Below the pieces are notes generated by a model. The model worked only from the letters and a program-made list of their open reading frames with translations, did not search any database and was not told the DNA's origin. Below, piece by piece: positions 7,194-14,456 of a DNA stretch of 19,200 nucleotides. Position 1 is the first letter of the stretch; every line of letters begins with the position of its first letter. Where the stretch lies: contig NZ_CALADU010000244.1 of NCBI RefSeq assembly GCF_937890665.1, positions 1-19,200 on the forward strand, in the 5' to 3' direction. Source of the stretch: an uncultured Subdoligranulum sp. GTDB lineage: Bacteria; Bacillota_A; Clostridia; Oscillospirales; Ruminococcaceae. The position numbers were made by a program, and so were the translations under genes.

Positions 7194-7246
7194 AACATGT
7201 TATTATAATAATTACATGTTGCAAGCATAACATGTTATTTTATAAA
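7194..7246. promoter_or_regulatory. Rrf2 operator cluster and rrf2 promoter in the divergent intergenic region
   Basis: Three copies of a CATGTT-centred box occur. AACATGT (7194-7200) and ACATGTT (7214-7220) form an inverted repeat, and ATAACATGTTAT (7227-7238) is a perfect 12-bp palindrome. The palindrome sits between a TTGCAA -35 (7219-7224) and a TATAAA -10 (7241-7246), spaced 16, that would drive the plus-strand regulator gene. Dyads of this kind in an Rrf2 intergenic region suggest autoregulation and control of the divergent sirtuin. Confidence 0.65.
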
Positions 7247-7283
7247 TTACAAGTAGGCAATTAAAAATTTTTGAGGTGAGCCC

Positions 7284-7742
7284 ATGAAATACTCTACCAA
7301 GTTGAGTGACGCACTTCATATATTGGCCTTTCTCAGTATGGGAGCCGGTCAGCGGATCACAAGTGCTAAGATCGCAGAAAGTGTAAAAACGAACCCGGCC
7401 TATATCCGGCAGCTGATGGCCGCGCTGAAGAGTGCCGGCATGATCACCAGCTCACAGGGACAGGCCAATGCGGAATTGACCAGGCGCCCGGATGAGATCA
7501 CGGTGTTGGATGTCTACCGGGCAATTGAGGGCAATAAGCCCCTGCTTCACTGGGATATTGATACCAACCCGGAATGTGGTGTGGGGATCTATGTACAGCT
7601 GAGCATTGCAGACTTTTACCAGGAGATCCAGAAGGCTGCCGAACAAAAAATGCAGACCATCACCCTACAAGACATCATAGACCGATATGATAAAAAGCTG
7701 GACGAACTGGAACTGAAATCAGGGCGGGACCTTACCCCATGA
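7284..7742 (+). CDS. Rrf2 family transcriptional regulator
   Basis: The 152-aa protein begins MKYSTKLSDALHILAFLSMG. It has the Rrf2 winged HTH: ITSAKIAESVKTNPAYIRQL as recognition region and MAALKSAGMITSSQGQANAE as the wing, then the ITVLDVYRAIEG segment. It has a single cysteine in the effector region (NPECGVG), so the three-cysteine Fe-S site of IscR and NsrR is absent; this puts it with the non-cluster Rrf2 members such as CymR or YwnA. GAGGTGA precedes the ATG at about 8 bases. It is divergent from the sirtuin chimera, with a CATGTT operator cluster between them, and is closely followed by the patatin gene, probably in one transcript. Confidence 0.88.
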   Translation: MKYSTKLSDALHILAFLSMGAGQRITSAKIAESVKTNPAYIRQLMAALKSAGMITSSQGQANAELTRRPDEITVLDVYRAIEGNKPLLHWDIDTNPECGVGIYVQLSIADFYQEIQKAAEQKMQTITLQDIIDRYDKKLDELELKSGRDLTP

Positions 7743-7746
7743 GGAG

Positions 7747-8622
7747 ATGTTGACAACGAACACACAAAAAAAAATCGGATTGGTCGTGGAAGGCGGCGGG
7801 ATGAAATGTGCCTATAACGCTGGGATTCTGGATGCCTTTCTGGACGAAGGGATCACGTTTGATTATTGCATCGGCGTATCCGGCGGATCAGGTGATCTGG
7901 CGTCCTATCTGGCGGGGCAAAGAGGGCGGAATCTTCGCTTTTTTACGGAGCACATTCATTCACCTGACTATTTTGGGCTGAAAAGCTTGCTGAAAACCGG
8001 AGATCTGTTTGGCCTAAAGTACATTTATGGTGAACTGACCCGCAGGGAGGGGGAAGACCCGCTGGATTTTCCCGCTCTGATGAAAAATCCGTCGGAATAT
8101 GAGGTTGTGGTCACAAACGCGCTGACAGGAGCGCCGGAGTATCATGGGCGAGAAATGATGAAACAGGACGATTACCGATTGATCATGGCCTCCAGTGCCA
8201 TCCCGGTTGCCTGCCATCCGGTGGAACTCAACGGGGTGCCCTACTTTGACGGAGGCCTTACCGATGCCATCCCGGTCCGCCGTGCCTTGGAGCAGGGCTG
8301 CGAAAAGCTGGTGGTCATCCTCTCCAAGAACCGGGACTATGTACGAAAGCCCCAGGGCATGCGCAGGCTGTACCGACGGGTTTGCCGCAGTTACCCCAAT
8401 ATCGTGGATGCCATTGATCGTCGCCATGTAGTGTACAACGACAATTTGAAGGATGTGTTTTCTCTGGAGCGGGAGGGAGTTGCCTTTGTCTTTGCAGCCA
8501 GTGAGCCCATCCATGTGGGCACATACTCCATGAAGGAAGATGCGGAACGGGAGCTGTATAACCTGGGACTGCGGGATTTTTCTGCACAGAAAGAGGCGCT
8601 GATGGCATTTCTGTCCGACTGA
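7747..8622 (+). CDS. Patatin-like phospholipase family protein
   Basis: This 291-aa serine acyl hydrolase has all patatin landmarks. The oxyanion glycines are in VVEGGGMK (13-20), the nucleophile is Ser45 in GVSGG (43-47), and the catalytic Asp168 is in DGG (168-170). Size and motif order fit the bacterial YjjU-type cytoplasmic patatin family, which hydrolyses lipid acyl esters; the substrate is unknown. No signal peptide is present. The start is uncertain: a GAGGAG site directly abuts the ATG at 7747, which is too close, and TTG at 7750 is a possible alternative. It begins 4 bases after the Rrf2 gene ends, so it probably belongs to the Rrf2 operon. Confidence 0.88.
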   Translation: MLTTNTQKKIGLVVEGGGMKCAYNAGILDAFLDEGITFDYCIGVSGGSGDLASYLAGQRGRNLRFFTEHIHSPDYFGLKSLLKTGDLFGLKYIYGELTRREGEDPLDFPALMKNPSEYEVVVTNALTGAPEYHGREMMKQDDYRLIMASSAIPVACHPVELNGVPYFDGGLTDAIPVRRALEQGCEKLVVILSKNRDYVRKPQGMRRLYRRVCRSYPNIVDAIDRRHVVYNDNLKDVFSLEREGVAFVFAASEPIHVGTYSMKEDAERELYNLGLRDFSAQKEALMAFLSD

Positions 8623-8665
8623 TCTGGGCTGCACAGCCTGAAACAGCGAAAAGGTGGAATGTTTT

Positions 8666-8977
8666 ATGGATAAAAAAATTAGGATCACCGTTCTGAGGAC
8701 AGAATTTCATCAGGATCTTGCGGACCAATATGCGATCCCGGATTTGGGAATGTGTCCGTTTCACCAGGAGGGGCAGGTCCTCTGGAGTGACGGAACACAT
8801 CCGCCGGAAGGAATGTGCGAAGTGACTTGGCAAGTCATGGCGCCTATGGTTCGTCAGCTTTCGGAAAGAAAGCTGGTGCAGCCCTCCGGCACATGGCTCA
8901 ACGACGACTCCATCTGTGTGCTTGCCTGCCCGGACGGCATTCGTCCGGTCATCTTTTTGCTGGAAGCGGAAGAATAA
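8666..8977 (+). CDS. TIGR04076 family protein
   Basis: The small soluble protein has 103 residues when started at the ATG with AAAGGTGG 8 bases upstream; a GTG four codons earlier falls inside that site. The layout MDKKIRITVLRTEFHQDLAD, then MCPFHQEGQVLW, then PPEGMCEVTWQVMAPMV, then a closing CPDGIRPVIFLLEA strand, matches TIGR04076 proteins of anaerobes. Those are small proteins with conserved cysteines (here in MCPF, GMCE and the later ACPDG) and no assigned biochemical role. It follows the patatin gene by 43 bases and may share its transcript. A strong terminator lies beyond it. Confidence 0.75.
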   Translation: MDKKIRITVLRTEFHQDLADQYAIPDLGMCPFHQEGQVLWSDGTHPPEGMCEVTWQVMAPMVRQLSERKLVQPSGTWLNDDSICVLACPDGIRPVIFLLEAEE

Positions 8978-9028
8978 GTGCTGCTCCAGGCAAAAAGGAG
9001 CCTTTCCGTGTCCCGCCGGCATAGAGCA

Positions 9029-9073
9029 AAACACCGGAATGATTTGACAGATCGTCAAATCATTCCGGTGTTT
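9029..9073. terminator. Bidirectional terminator between convergent genes
   Basis: Perfect 20-bp arms at 9029-9048 and 9054-9073 (AAACACCGGAATGATTTGAC and its complement) enclose a 5-base loop. The hairpin sits between the ends of the plus-strand TIGR04076 gene and the minus-strand HxlR gene, so it can serve both. Confidence 0.85.
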
Positions 9074-9117
9074 CGGTGTTTCTTATATTTTGGAGTGAAC
9101 CCTCGAGGACCGTTCGC

Positions 9118-9483
9118 TCAGGGGATGTACTTCATGCCCCACTGGGAGATGGCATAGAAAACCGGCAGCAGGTCCTTGCCCTTCTCCGTCAAGGTATGCT
9201 CCACCCGGGGCGGGATCTCGTTGTACTGCTCCCGATGTACCAGACCATCTGCTTCCAGCTCTTTTAATGCGTTGGTGAGCATGGTGTTGGTGATGGGTTT
9301 GAGCATCTTCTTCAGCTCCCCAAACCGCATGGGAGACTGAATACATAGCTCGTAGATGATCTGGAGCTTCCATTTCCCCTGGAGCATCTGGACCACCGGT
9401 GTGACCGGGCAGTTTCCGTTCTCTGTCAGGATGACGCTGCCCACTCGGGCTTGAAATTCCTCATAGGTCATGGATTGGTTCAT
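9118..9483 (-). CDS. HxlR family transcriptional regulator
   Basis: The 121-aa protein starts MNQSMTYEEFQARV. It has the HxlR winged HTH: NCPVTPVVQMLQGKWKLQII opening, then MRFGELKKMLKPITNTML and the ALKELEADGLVHREQYNEIP wing, then VEHTLTEKGKDLLPV. The conserved N-terminal cysteine (Cys25 in GNCPV) is the position used for thiol sensing in relatives such as YodB and HypR. The start was placed at the ATG preceded by AGAGG; an upstream extension of the frame runs through the operator. It is divergent from a flavin reductase and radical SAM operon, and a palindrome between them suggests it controls that operon. Confidence 0.88.
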   Translation of the reverse strand: MNQSMTYEEFQARVGSVILTENGNCPVTPVVQMLQGKWKLQIIYELCIQSPMRFGELKKMLKPITNTMLTNALKELEADGLVHREQYNEIPPRVEHTLTEKGKDLLPVFYAISQWGMKYIP

Positions 9484-9512
9484 GGAGCAGCCCTCTCTAT
9501 CAGTATGGTTTT

Positions 9513-9527
9513 TCGTACTAAGTACGA
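9513..9527. promoter_or_regulatory. Palindromic operator for the HxlR regulator
   Basis: TCGTACTAAGTACGA is a perfect dyad around a central A. It lies in the intergenic region between the HxlR gene and the divergent flavin reductase operon, upstream of the latter's promoter. HxlR proteins bind short TAC/GTA-containing dyads, so binding by this regulator is a reasonable inference. Confidence 0.6.
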
Positions 9528-9540
9528 TTATTCTGCGTAC

Positions 9541-9568
9541 TTGCACCTTTATTTCTTCTAAGTATAAT
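9541..9568 (+). promoter_or_regulatory. Promoter of the flavin reductase and radical SAM operon
   Basis: TTGCAC (9541-9546) and a perfect TATAAT (9563-9568) are spaced 16 bases, about 60 bases before the flavin reductase start. No terminator is seen before the two radical SAM genes, so this promoter probably drives all three. Confidence 0.7.
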
Positions 9569-9631
9569 AATTATATCGACGTCAAAACAAGATGTCAATC
9601 ACAGAACATATAGAGAGTGAGGCTTCGATTT

Positions 9632-10135
9632 ATGAAAGAACTGAACATCATGGAGGCCACCGTCCTGACTTCCCCCAATCCGCTGACCCTGATCTGTTCT
9701 CAGAATGAGGACGGCACCACCAACCTGGCCCCCATCTGCTTTGTATCCTACCTGTCCTTCAACCCGCCTATGATCGGTTTTGCCGCCGGCAAGCAGTCCC
9801 ACACCGGCAAGCGGGTGCGGGAAACCGGCAAGGTGATCGTGACCGTTCCGGGGGAGAGCCTGACCCAGGCCGTGGTGGCCTGCGGCAGTTCCACTGGTGC
9901 CACCAGCCACAAGGTGGAGGAAAACCGCATTGAGATGACCTCCGTAGAGGGCAGTGACATTCAGATTCCCGCGGATACCCGCCTTGCCATGGTGGCCACG
10001 TTGCAGCAGGCTGTGGAGGTGGGCGACCATATCCTGCATATCTGCCAGGTGGACAAGTTCCTGGGCGATGAGAGCAAGAAGGGCCTCTATGCCTGGAACG
10101 GCTTCGGCAAAGTCGCCCCGGCGGTGGAAGGCTGA
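9632..10135 (+). CDS. Flavin reductase family protein (FMN-binding split barrel)
   Basis: The protein has 167 residues when started at the ATG following GAGTGAGG. It shows the flavin_reduct domain: LTSPNPLTLICSQNEDGTTN, then ICFVSYLSFNPPMIGFAAGK, then HTGKRVRETGKVIVTVPGES, and a C-terminal strand with HILHICQVDKFLG. Relatives bind FMN and reduce flavins with NAD(P)H or act as flavoredoxin-like electron carriers. It is divergent from an HxlR regulator, a common pairing, and sits 27 bases before radical SAM protein A. That position suggests supply of reducing equivalents or a shared redox-stress response (inference). Intact length. Confidence 0.87.
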   Translation: MKELNIMEATVLTSPNPLTLICSQNEDGTTNLAPICFVSYLSFNPPMIGFAAGKQSHTGKRVRETGKVIVTVPGESLTQAVVACGSSTGATSHKVEENRIEMTSVEGSDIQIPADTRLAMVATLQQAVEVGDHILHICQVDKFLGDESKKGLYAWNGFGKVAPAVEG

Positions 10136-10162
10136 GACAGAAAACGACTGGGGGAGATTCCA

Positions 10163-10849
10163 ATGGCGGTGTGCATCAAATCCCGGATTCAAAACATGAA
10201 TCTGGTCATTGGCTGTACCATCGGCTGCAGTTACTGCTATGCCAGAAATAATGTACGGCGGTTCCATATGATTGATGATTTTGAGAAGCCGGAGTACTTC
10301 CCCGGAAAATTGCGGCTCATGGAGAAAGTGCGGCCGCAGATTTTCCTGCTCACCGGGATGAGCGACTTTTCCGGCTGGAAATCAGAGTGGCGGGAGGTAT
10401 TCGACAAGATGGAGCGCAATCCCCAGCACCAGTATCTGTTCCTGACCAAGCGGCCGGAGGAGATCGATTTTTCTACCCATCTGGATAACGCCTGGTTCGG
10501 CGTGACCGTTACCTCTTGTAAGGAAAAGGACCGGATTCCGGCGCTGCGGGAGCATATCTGCGGCGGACATTACCATGTTACCTTTGAGCCCCTGTTCGAG
10601 AACATCGGGTCAGTGGATTTCACAGGGATCGAGTGGGTGGTTATTGGAACCGAGACCGGACGCCGAAAAGGAAAATCCGTATCCAAACCGGAGTGGGTGT
10701 GGAACCTGACCGACCAAGCCCATGCTCTGGGCATCCCGGTCTTTATGAAGGAAGACCTGCTTCCCATTATGGGAGAGGAGCAGATGATACAGGAATTGCC
10801 TACCGCATTTCATAAGGTACTGGAGGAACAAGCCAAATGGCAGAAATGA
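10163..10849 (+). CDS. Radical SAM mobile pair protein A
   Basis: The 228-aa radical SAM protein has the cluster motif C18-x3-C22-x2-C25 (GCTIGCSYCYARNN). The following sequence (FLLTGMSDFSGWKSEWREVF, QYLFLTKRPEEIDFSTHLDN, WVVIGTETGRRKGKSVSKPE, IPVFMKEDLLPIMGEE) agrees closely with what I recall of the TIGRFAM-defined mobile pair protein A. That protein is related to the phage Gp37/Gp68-type DUF5131 group and travels with partner B on Firmicutes mobile elements. The substrate is unknown. GGGGGAG lies about 8 bases before the ATG. It overlaps partner B by 13 bases, so the two are translationally coupled. The MarR-type regulator usually associated with the pair is not seen here. Confidence 0.88.
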   Translation: MAVCIKSRIQNMNLVIGCTIGCSYCYARNNVRRFHMIDDFEKPEYFPGKLRLMEKVRPQIFLLTGMSDFSGWKSEWREVFDKMERNPQHQYLFLTKRPEEIDFSTHLDNAWFGVTVTSCKEKDRIPALREHICGGHYHVTFEPLFENIGSVDFTGIEWVVIGTETGRRKGKSVSKPEWVWNLTDQAHALGIPVFMKEDLLPIMGEEQMIQELPTAFHKVLEEQAKWQK

Positions 10850-11751
10850 TAGAAAACGGCGTCCTGATTCGGGATGTGGAGACAAAAAATATCATGACCA
10901 AATCCAGCCTGCCGGTGGGGGGCTACTCCGTGAACCCCTATGTAGGCTGTACCCACGGCTGCAAGTACTGCTATGCCTCCTTTATGAAGCGTTTTACCGG
11001 CCACACCGAGCCCTGGGGGACCTTTCTGGATGTAAAACACTGGCCGGAGATCAAAAATCCTCGGAAATACCAAGGGCAGCGGGTGGTGATCGGATCCGTC
11101 ACCGACGGCTATCTCCCTCAAGAGGAGCAGTTCCAAAACACGCGCAAGCTGCTGGAGCAGCTGAAAGACAGCGGGGCGGAAATCCTCATCTGCACCAAGT
11201 CCGACCTGGTGGTGCGGGACATTGACTTACTCAAGGAGATGGAAAAAGTAACCGTCTCCTGGTCCATCAACACGCTGGACGAGGAGTTTCGGGCGGATAT
11301 GGACAAGGCGGTGAGTATCGAGCGGCGGCTCCGTGCAATGAAGCAGGTCTACGACGCAGGCATCCGCACCGTCTGTTTTATCGCCCCGGTTTTTCCGGGC
11401 ATCACGGATTTTGAGACGATCTTCCATCGGGTGAAGGATCAGTGTGATTTAGTCTGGCTGGAGAACCTGAATCTGCGGGGCGGGTTCAAACAGGAGATTC
11501 TAGACTATATCCAGGAAAAGCACCCCGACTTAACACCCTTGTATCAGGCAATCTACCAAAAGGGCGACCGAAGCTATTTCCGGGGCCTTGAGCAGCAGGC
11601 AGAACAGCTGGCTATCGAAAACGGCTGTCCCTTCGTGGACAACGAGCTGCCCTATGGCCGGGCGGAACCCGGCCACCCGGTGATTGTGAACTATTTCTAC
11701 CATGAAGAAGTTCGTGGATCGGAAAATACCGGGCGACGAAAAAGAACTTAA
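10837..11751 (+). CDS. Radical SAM mobile pair protein B
   Basis: The 304-aa radical SAM enzyme has cluster cysteines C38-x3-C42-x2-C45 (GCTHGCKYCYASFMKR). The N-terminus (IENGVLIRDVETKNIMTKSS) and the core segments (VVIGSVTDGYLPQEEQFQNT, ILICTKSDLVVRDIDLL, VSWSINTLDEEFRADMD) agree with mobile pair protein B, which resembles SPL-type radical SAM proteins. It is complete to the usual GTENTGKR-like end (here GSENTGRRKRT). The overlapping order A-B is the conserved arrangement. The reaction is unknown; the two proteins probably act together or on the same target. It lies in the HxlR-controlled operon and is closed by a terminator 15 bases downstream. Confidence 0.9.
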   Translation: MAEMIENGVLIRDVETKNIMTKSSLPVGGYSVNPYVGCTHGCKYCYASFMKRFTGHTEPWGTFLDVKHWPEIKNPRKYQGQRVVIGSVTDGYLPQEEQFQNTRKLLEQLKDSGAEILICTKSDLVVRDIDLLKEMEKVTVSWSINTLDEEFRADMDKAVSIERRLRAMKQVYDAGIRTVCFIAPVFPGITDFETIFHRVKDQCDLVWLENLNLRGGFKQEILDYIQEKHPDLTPLYQAIYQKGDRSYFRGLEQQAEQLAIENGCPFVDNELPYGRAEPGHPVIVNYFYHEEVRGSENTGRRKRT

Positions 11752-11765
11752 TACCGTACCAAATG

Positions 11766-11797
11766 AAAAGGTCGGAGCGAAACCGCTCCGACCTTTT
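11766..11797. terminator. Bidirectional terminator after the radical SAM pair
   Basis: Perfect 14-bp arms AAAAGGTCGGAGCG (11766-11779) and the complement (11784-11797) enclose an AAAC loop, with A and T tracts at the outer ends. It sits between the convergent radical SAM B and Fe-S flavoprotein genes. Confidence 0.88.
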
Positions 11798-11814
11798 CAT
11801 CTGGTGCAGCTTGC

Positions 11815-12360
11815 TCAGATCTTCTCCGCCAGCTCCGCAGCCTGCCGGCAGCCGTCCGTTTTGTTGATATCGCCTGCGTTCAAGACGCCGGGAATCAGCA
11901 CTTCGCCCACCATCTTCCATTTGTTGAGGGCAGCTGTTCGCTCCATGGGGATGCGTACACCGTCCAGTACAGACAGATCCTCCTCCTCGCAGCAGGCGAT
12001 GAGAGCGCACTCTTTCCCGGCAATGTCCTTGCCACCCACCACCAGGGAATAAAGCCGGTCGATAACGCCTTTGATCTGGGCGGGGATGGAGTACCAATAG
12101 ACCGGCATCGTGAAGACGATCACATCAGCCTCCAGGATGGCCGGAGCGATGATGTTGAAGTCATCGTCAAAGGAACAGGCCTTTCCGGTTTTGAAGCAGG
12201 TCTCGCAGGCATGGCAGCCGCCGATCTTCATCATGGCTGCGTCAAAGCGGGTAACGGTGTGTCCCTTTGCCTGCGCCGCCTGGACGAAGCTGTCCGTCAT
12301 GGCGAAACTGTTGCCTTTTTTTCGGGGGCTGCCTGTAATCACAACGATTTTCTTACTCAT
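11815..12360 (-). CDS. Flavodoxin-fold NAD(P)H reductase / iron-sulfur flavoprotein
   Basis: The 181-aa protein starts MSKKIVVITGSPRKKGNSFA, the phosphate-binding loop of NADPH-dependent FMN reductases, with AAGGAGGA about 6 bases before the ATG. Cys 49, 52, 55 and 62 (GGCHACETCFKTGKAC) form the compact C-x2-C-x2-C-x6-C motif seen in iron-sulfur flavoproteins of anaerobes, which carry FMN plus a 4Fe-4S cluster. Later segments (IVFTMPVYWYSIPAQIKGVI and DRLYS) are the flavin-contacting region. It probably moves electrons in anaerobic redox or oxygen detoxification. It is divergent from the broken HxlR gene at 12504, which may have been its regulator. Confidence 0.87.
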   Translation of the reverse strand: MSKKIVVITGSPRKKGNSFAMTDSFVQAAQAKGHTVTRFDAAMMKIGGCHACETCFKTGKACSFDDDFNIIAPAILEADVIVFTMPVYWYSIPAQIKGVIDRLYSLVVGGKDIAGKECALIACCEEEDLSVLDGVRIPMERTAALNKWKMVGEVLIPGVLNAGDINKTDGCRQAAELAEKI

Positions 12361-12413
12361 GAACGTTCCTCCTTGTCCTTGAGAGATTGACTTTCTCTCC
12401 TGCTGACAGTACA

Positions 12414-12466
12414 ATCATAGCAAGAATAGAAAAAAGAACAAGTACGCACATAAAAGTGCGATACTT
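12414..12466 (-). promoter_or_regulatory. Promoter and inverted-repeat operator upstream of the Fe-S flavoprotein gene
   Basis: On the minus strand TTGTTC (12441-12436) and TATGAT (12419-12414) are spaced 16. Directly upstream, AAGTACGCAC (12440-12449) and GTGCGATACTT (12456-12466) form an inverted repeat with one unpaired A. It abuts and slightly overlaps the -35 box, as expected of an HxlR-type operator. Since the adjacent HxlR gene is broken, control may be lost or taken over by a paralogue. Confidence 0.6.
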
Positions 12467-12503
12467 GCATAAAGGTTCAATACTTACTCAAAGGAAAGCG
12501 CTT

Positions 12504-12617
12504 ATGACCGAATTAAAGGAGTATAAAACCTGTATTTCAGCAGCCAATCTGGCCGATACCGGGTTCAGCTATACCTTATCCCTGATCAGCGGTAAATATA
12601 AAATGACCATTCTCTAT
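12504..12617 (+). pseudogene. HxlR family regulator, truncated after about 38 codons
   Basis: The start MTELKEYKTCISAANLADTG followed by FSYTLSLISGKYKMTILY is the N-terminus and first helix of an HxlR regulator, with AAAGGAAAG upstream of the ATG. Where the recognition helix should follow, the frame changes to unrelated residues (IRWVSGSKATLWERAA) and stops at 12713. That nonsense is the wrong frame of the metal ATPase gene that begins here. The break lies at about 12610-12618 in a CTCTAT stretch that both genes could share. The DNA-binding domain is destroyed, so this is non-functional. Confidence 0.72.
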
Positions 12618-12622
12618 ATCAG

Positions 12623-14218
12623 GTGGGTGAGTGGTTCCAAAGCTACGCTGTGGGAAAGAGCCGCCGGAACATCAGCGACCTCATGGACATCCGGCCCGAC
12701 TACGCCAATGTAGAGCGGGACGGCAAACTGGAACAGGTGGATCCGGATGAGGTGGACATCGGCTCCATCATCGTGGTGCAGCCTGGGGAGAAGGTACCCA
12801 TCGACGGCACGGTGGTGGAGGGAGCCTCTACTTTGAATACCGCCGCCCTGACCGGAGAATCTCTGCCCCGGGAGGTGCAGACTGGAGACGCCATCATCAG
12901 CGGATGCATCAACATGACCGGGCTGTTAAAGATCCAGACGACCAAGGAGTTTGGGGAATCCACCGTGTCCAAGATCCTGGATTTGGTGGAAAATGCCTCT
13001 TCCCGTAAGTCCAAGTCGGAGGACTTTATCTCCCGCTTCGCTCGGATCTATACCCCTGCTGTGTGCTATGCCGCCCTGGCGCTGGCCATTCTCCCGCCGC
13101 TGGCGCTCATGCTGGGATTGGGACAATCTCCCGCCTGGGAGACCTGGATCTACCGGGCGCTCACGTTTCTGGTAGCCAGCTGTCCCTGCGCCCTGGTCAT
13201 CAGTATTCCCCTGAGCTTCTTTGCCGGCATCGGCGGAGCCAGCAAGGCCGGTGTATTGGTAAAGGGCTCCAACTATCTGGAGTCTCTGTCACAAACTCGC
13301 ATTGTGGTGTTTGATAAAACCGGCACTCTGACCCAAGGGGTCTTTGAGGTCAACGGAATTCACCACAATGAAATTGAAAACGCCAAACTGGTGGAATATG
13401 CCGCACTGGCAGAGTCGGCCTCCAGCCATCCCATCAGCAAGAGCCTGCAGCGGGCCTACGGCAAGGAAATCGACCGCAGCCGGGTATCCCAGATTCAGGA
13501 AATCAGCGGCAACGGGGTCACTGCCGTGGTGGACGGCCACACCGTGGCAGCGGGCAACAATAAGCTGATGGAACGTCTGGGTATTCCCTACATCAGCTGT
13601 CACAGCGTGGGGACCATCATCCACATGGCGATTGACGGACAATATGCCGGGCACATTGTGATCTCCGACGTGATAAAGCCCACCTCCAGGCAGGCCATCC
13701 AGGCATTGAAGTCCGCAGGTGTACGCGAGACTGTGATGCTCACCGGCGATGCCAAGCGGGTGGCTGATCAGGTAGCGGCAGAGCTGGGGGTGGACCAGGT
13801 GTACAGCCAGCTGCTCCCAGCTGACAAGGTGGAAAAAGTGGAGGAGCTCCTGGCCCGGAAGCGGGGCAAAGAAAAGCTGGCCTTTGTGGGGGACGGCATC
13901 AACGACGCCCCCGTACTGGGTCGGGCGGATATCGGTATTGCCATGGGTGCCATGGGTTCTGACGCCGCCATTGAGGCCGCAGATGTGGTGCTGATGGACG
14001 ACGACCCCATGCAGATTGCCAAGGCCATCAAAATCTCACGCAAGTGCCTGGGCATTGTGTATCAGAACATCGTGGCGGCCATCGGCGTCAAGCTGCTCTG
14101 TCTGGTGCTGATTGCTCTGGGATTTGCCAATATGTGGCTGGCAGTCTTTGCTGATGTTGGTGTCATGATTCTGGCGGTTTTAAATGCCATCCGGGCTCTT
14201 TTTGTAAAGAAGCTATAA
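12623..14218 (+). CDS. 5'-truncated heavy-metal P1B-type ATPase (CadA/ZntA-like)
   Basis: The 531-aa frame carries most of a metal-exporting P-type ATPase: actuator TGES (77-80), ion-binding CPC (187-189) in LVASCPCALVISIPLSFF, phosphorylation DKTGT (231-235), nucleotide-domain HP (269-270), MLTGDAKRVA, and GDGINDAP. Two membrane segments flank CPC and two close the C-terminus. The CPC motif points to Zn/Cd/Pb-type export. The N-terminal metal-binding domain and the first four membrane helices, normally about 170 or more residues, are missing: the frame opens with VGEWFQSYAVGKSRRNISDL, a segment just after those helices. In the genomic frame LYQ precedes it, right where the HxlR gene breaks off. 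Translation could only begin at an internal GTG, and transport activity is unlikely. Confidence 0.88.
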   Translation: MGEWFQSYAVGKSRRNISDLMDIRPDYANVERDGKLEQVDPDEVDIGSIIVVQPGEKVPIDGTVVEGASTLNTAALTGESLPREVQTGDAIISGCINMTGLLKIQTTKEFGESTVSKILDLVENASSRKSKSEDFISRFARIYTPAVCYAALALAILPPLALMLGLGQSPAWETWIYRALTFLVASCPCALVISIPLSFFAGIGGASKAGVLVKGSNYLESLSQTRIVVFDKTGTLTQGVFEVNGIHHNEIENAKLVEYAALAESASSHPISKSLQRAYGKEIDRSRVSQIQEISGNGVTAVVDGHTVAAGNNKLMERLGIPYISCHSVGTIIHMAIDGQYAGHIVISDVIKPTSRQAIQALKSAGVRETVMLTGDAKRVADQVAAELGVDQVYSQLLPADKVEKVEELLARKRGKEKLAFVGDGINDAPVLGRADIGIAMGAMGSDAAIEAADVVLMDDDPMQIAKAIKISRKCLGIVYQNIVAAIGVKLLCLVLIALGFANMWLAVFADVGVMILAVLNAIRALFVKKL

Positions 14219-14405
14219 GCACATACACTCATTCCGGGCTCGGGCCTTCTGGTTATGGCAATGGGCGGACGGTTTTGAAAACAAGAGAGCATCAAGCCTG
14301 GCTGTATCGCCCGGGATTTGCGGAGGAACACTCCGCGAACAGTTTCTTTTGCGGGTTCCAGTTGACTTGAGAACTGGCATATGAACTGAATCATTTTGAA
14401 ATGAA
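14219..14405. other. Gene-free stretch after the ATPase gene
   Basis: I see no credible coding frame. Two short hairpins are present (GCGGAG/CTCCGC near 14330 and CCAGTT/AACTGG near 14360), neither followed by a T tract. Together with 14406-15025 this forms roughly 800 bases of decayed or spacer DNA. Confidence 0.4.
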
Positions 14406-14447
14406 CCGGCGTCCATCTCCAAAGGAAGAAGCGGAGATGGATGCCGG
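14406..14447 (-). terminator. 15-bp hairpin, possible minus-strand terminator
   Basis: The arms CCGGCGTCCATCTCC (14406-14420) and GGAGATGGATGCCGG (14433-14447) pair over 15 positions with one G-T wobble and a 12-base loop. On the minus strand it is followed by TTCATTTC and lies just past the end of the decayed frame at 14457, so it may have ended that gene. The T tract is weak. Confidence 0.45.
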
Positions 14448-14456
14448 ATTCTATCC

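Noticed and set aside
7747..7749. Firm assignment of the patatin start codon
   Set aside because: The GAGGAG site touches this ATG directly, so TTG at 7750 cannot be excluded; the start is left as uncertain.
8315..9058. 247-codon minus-strand frame
   Set aside because: It crosses the patatin and TIGR04076 genes and a terminator in antisense; no family features.
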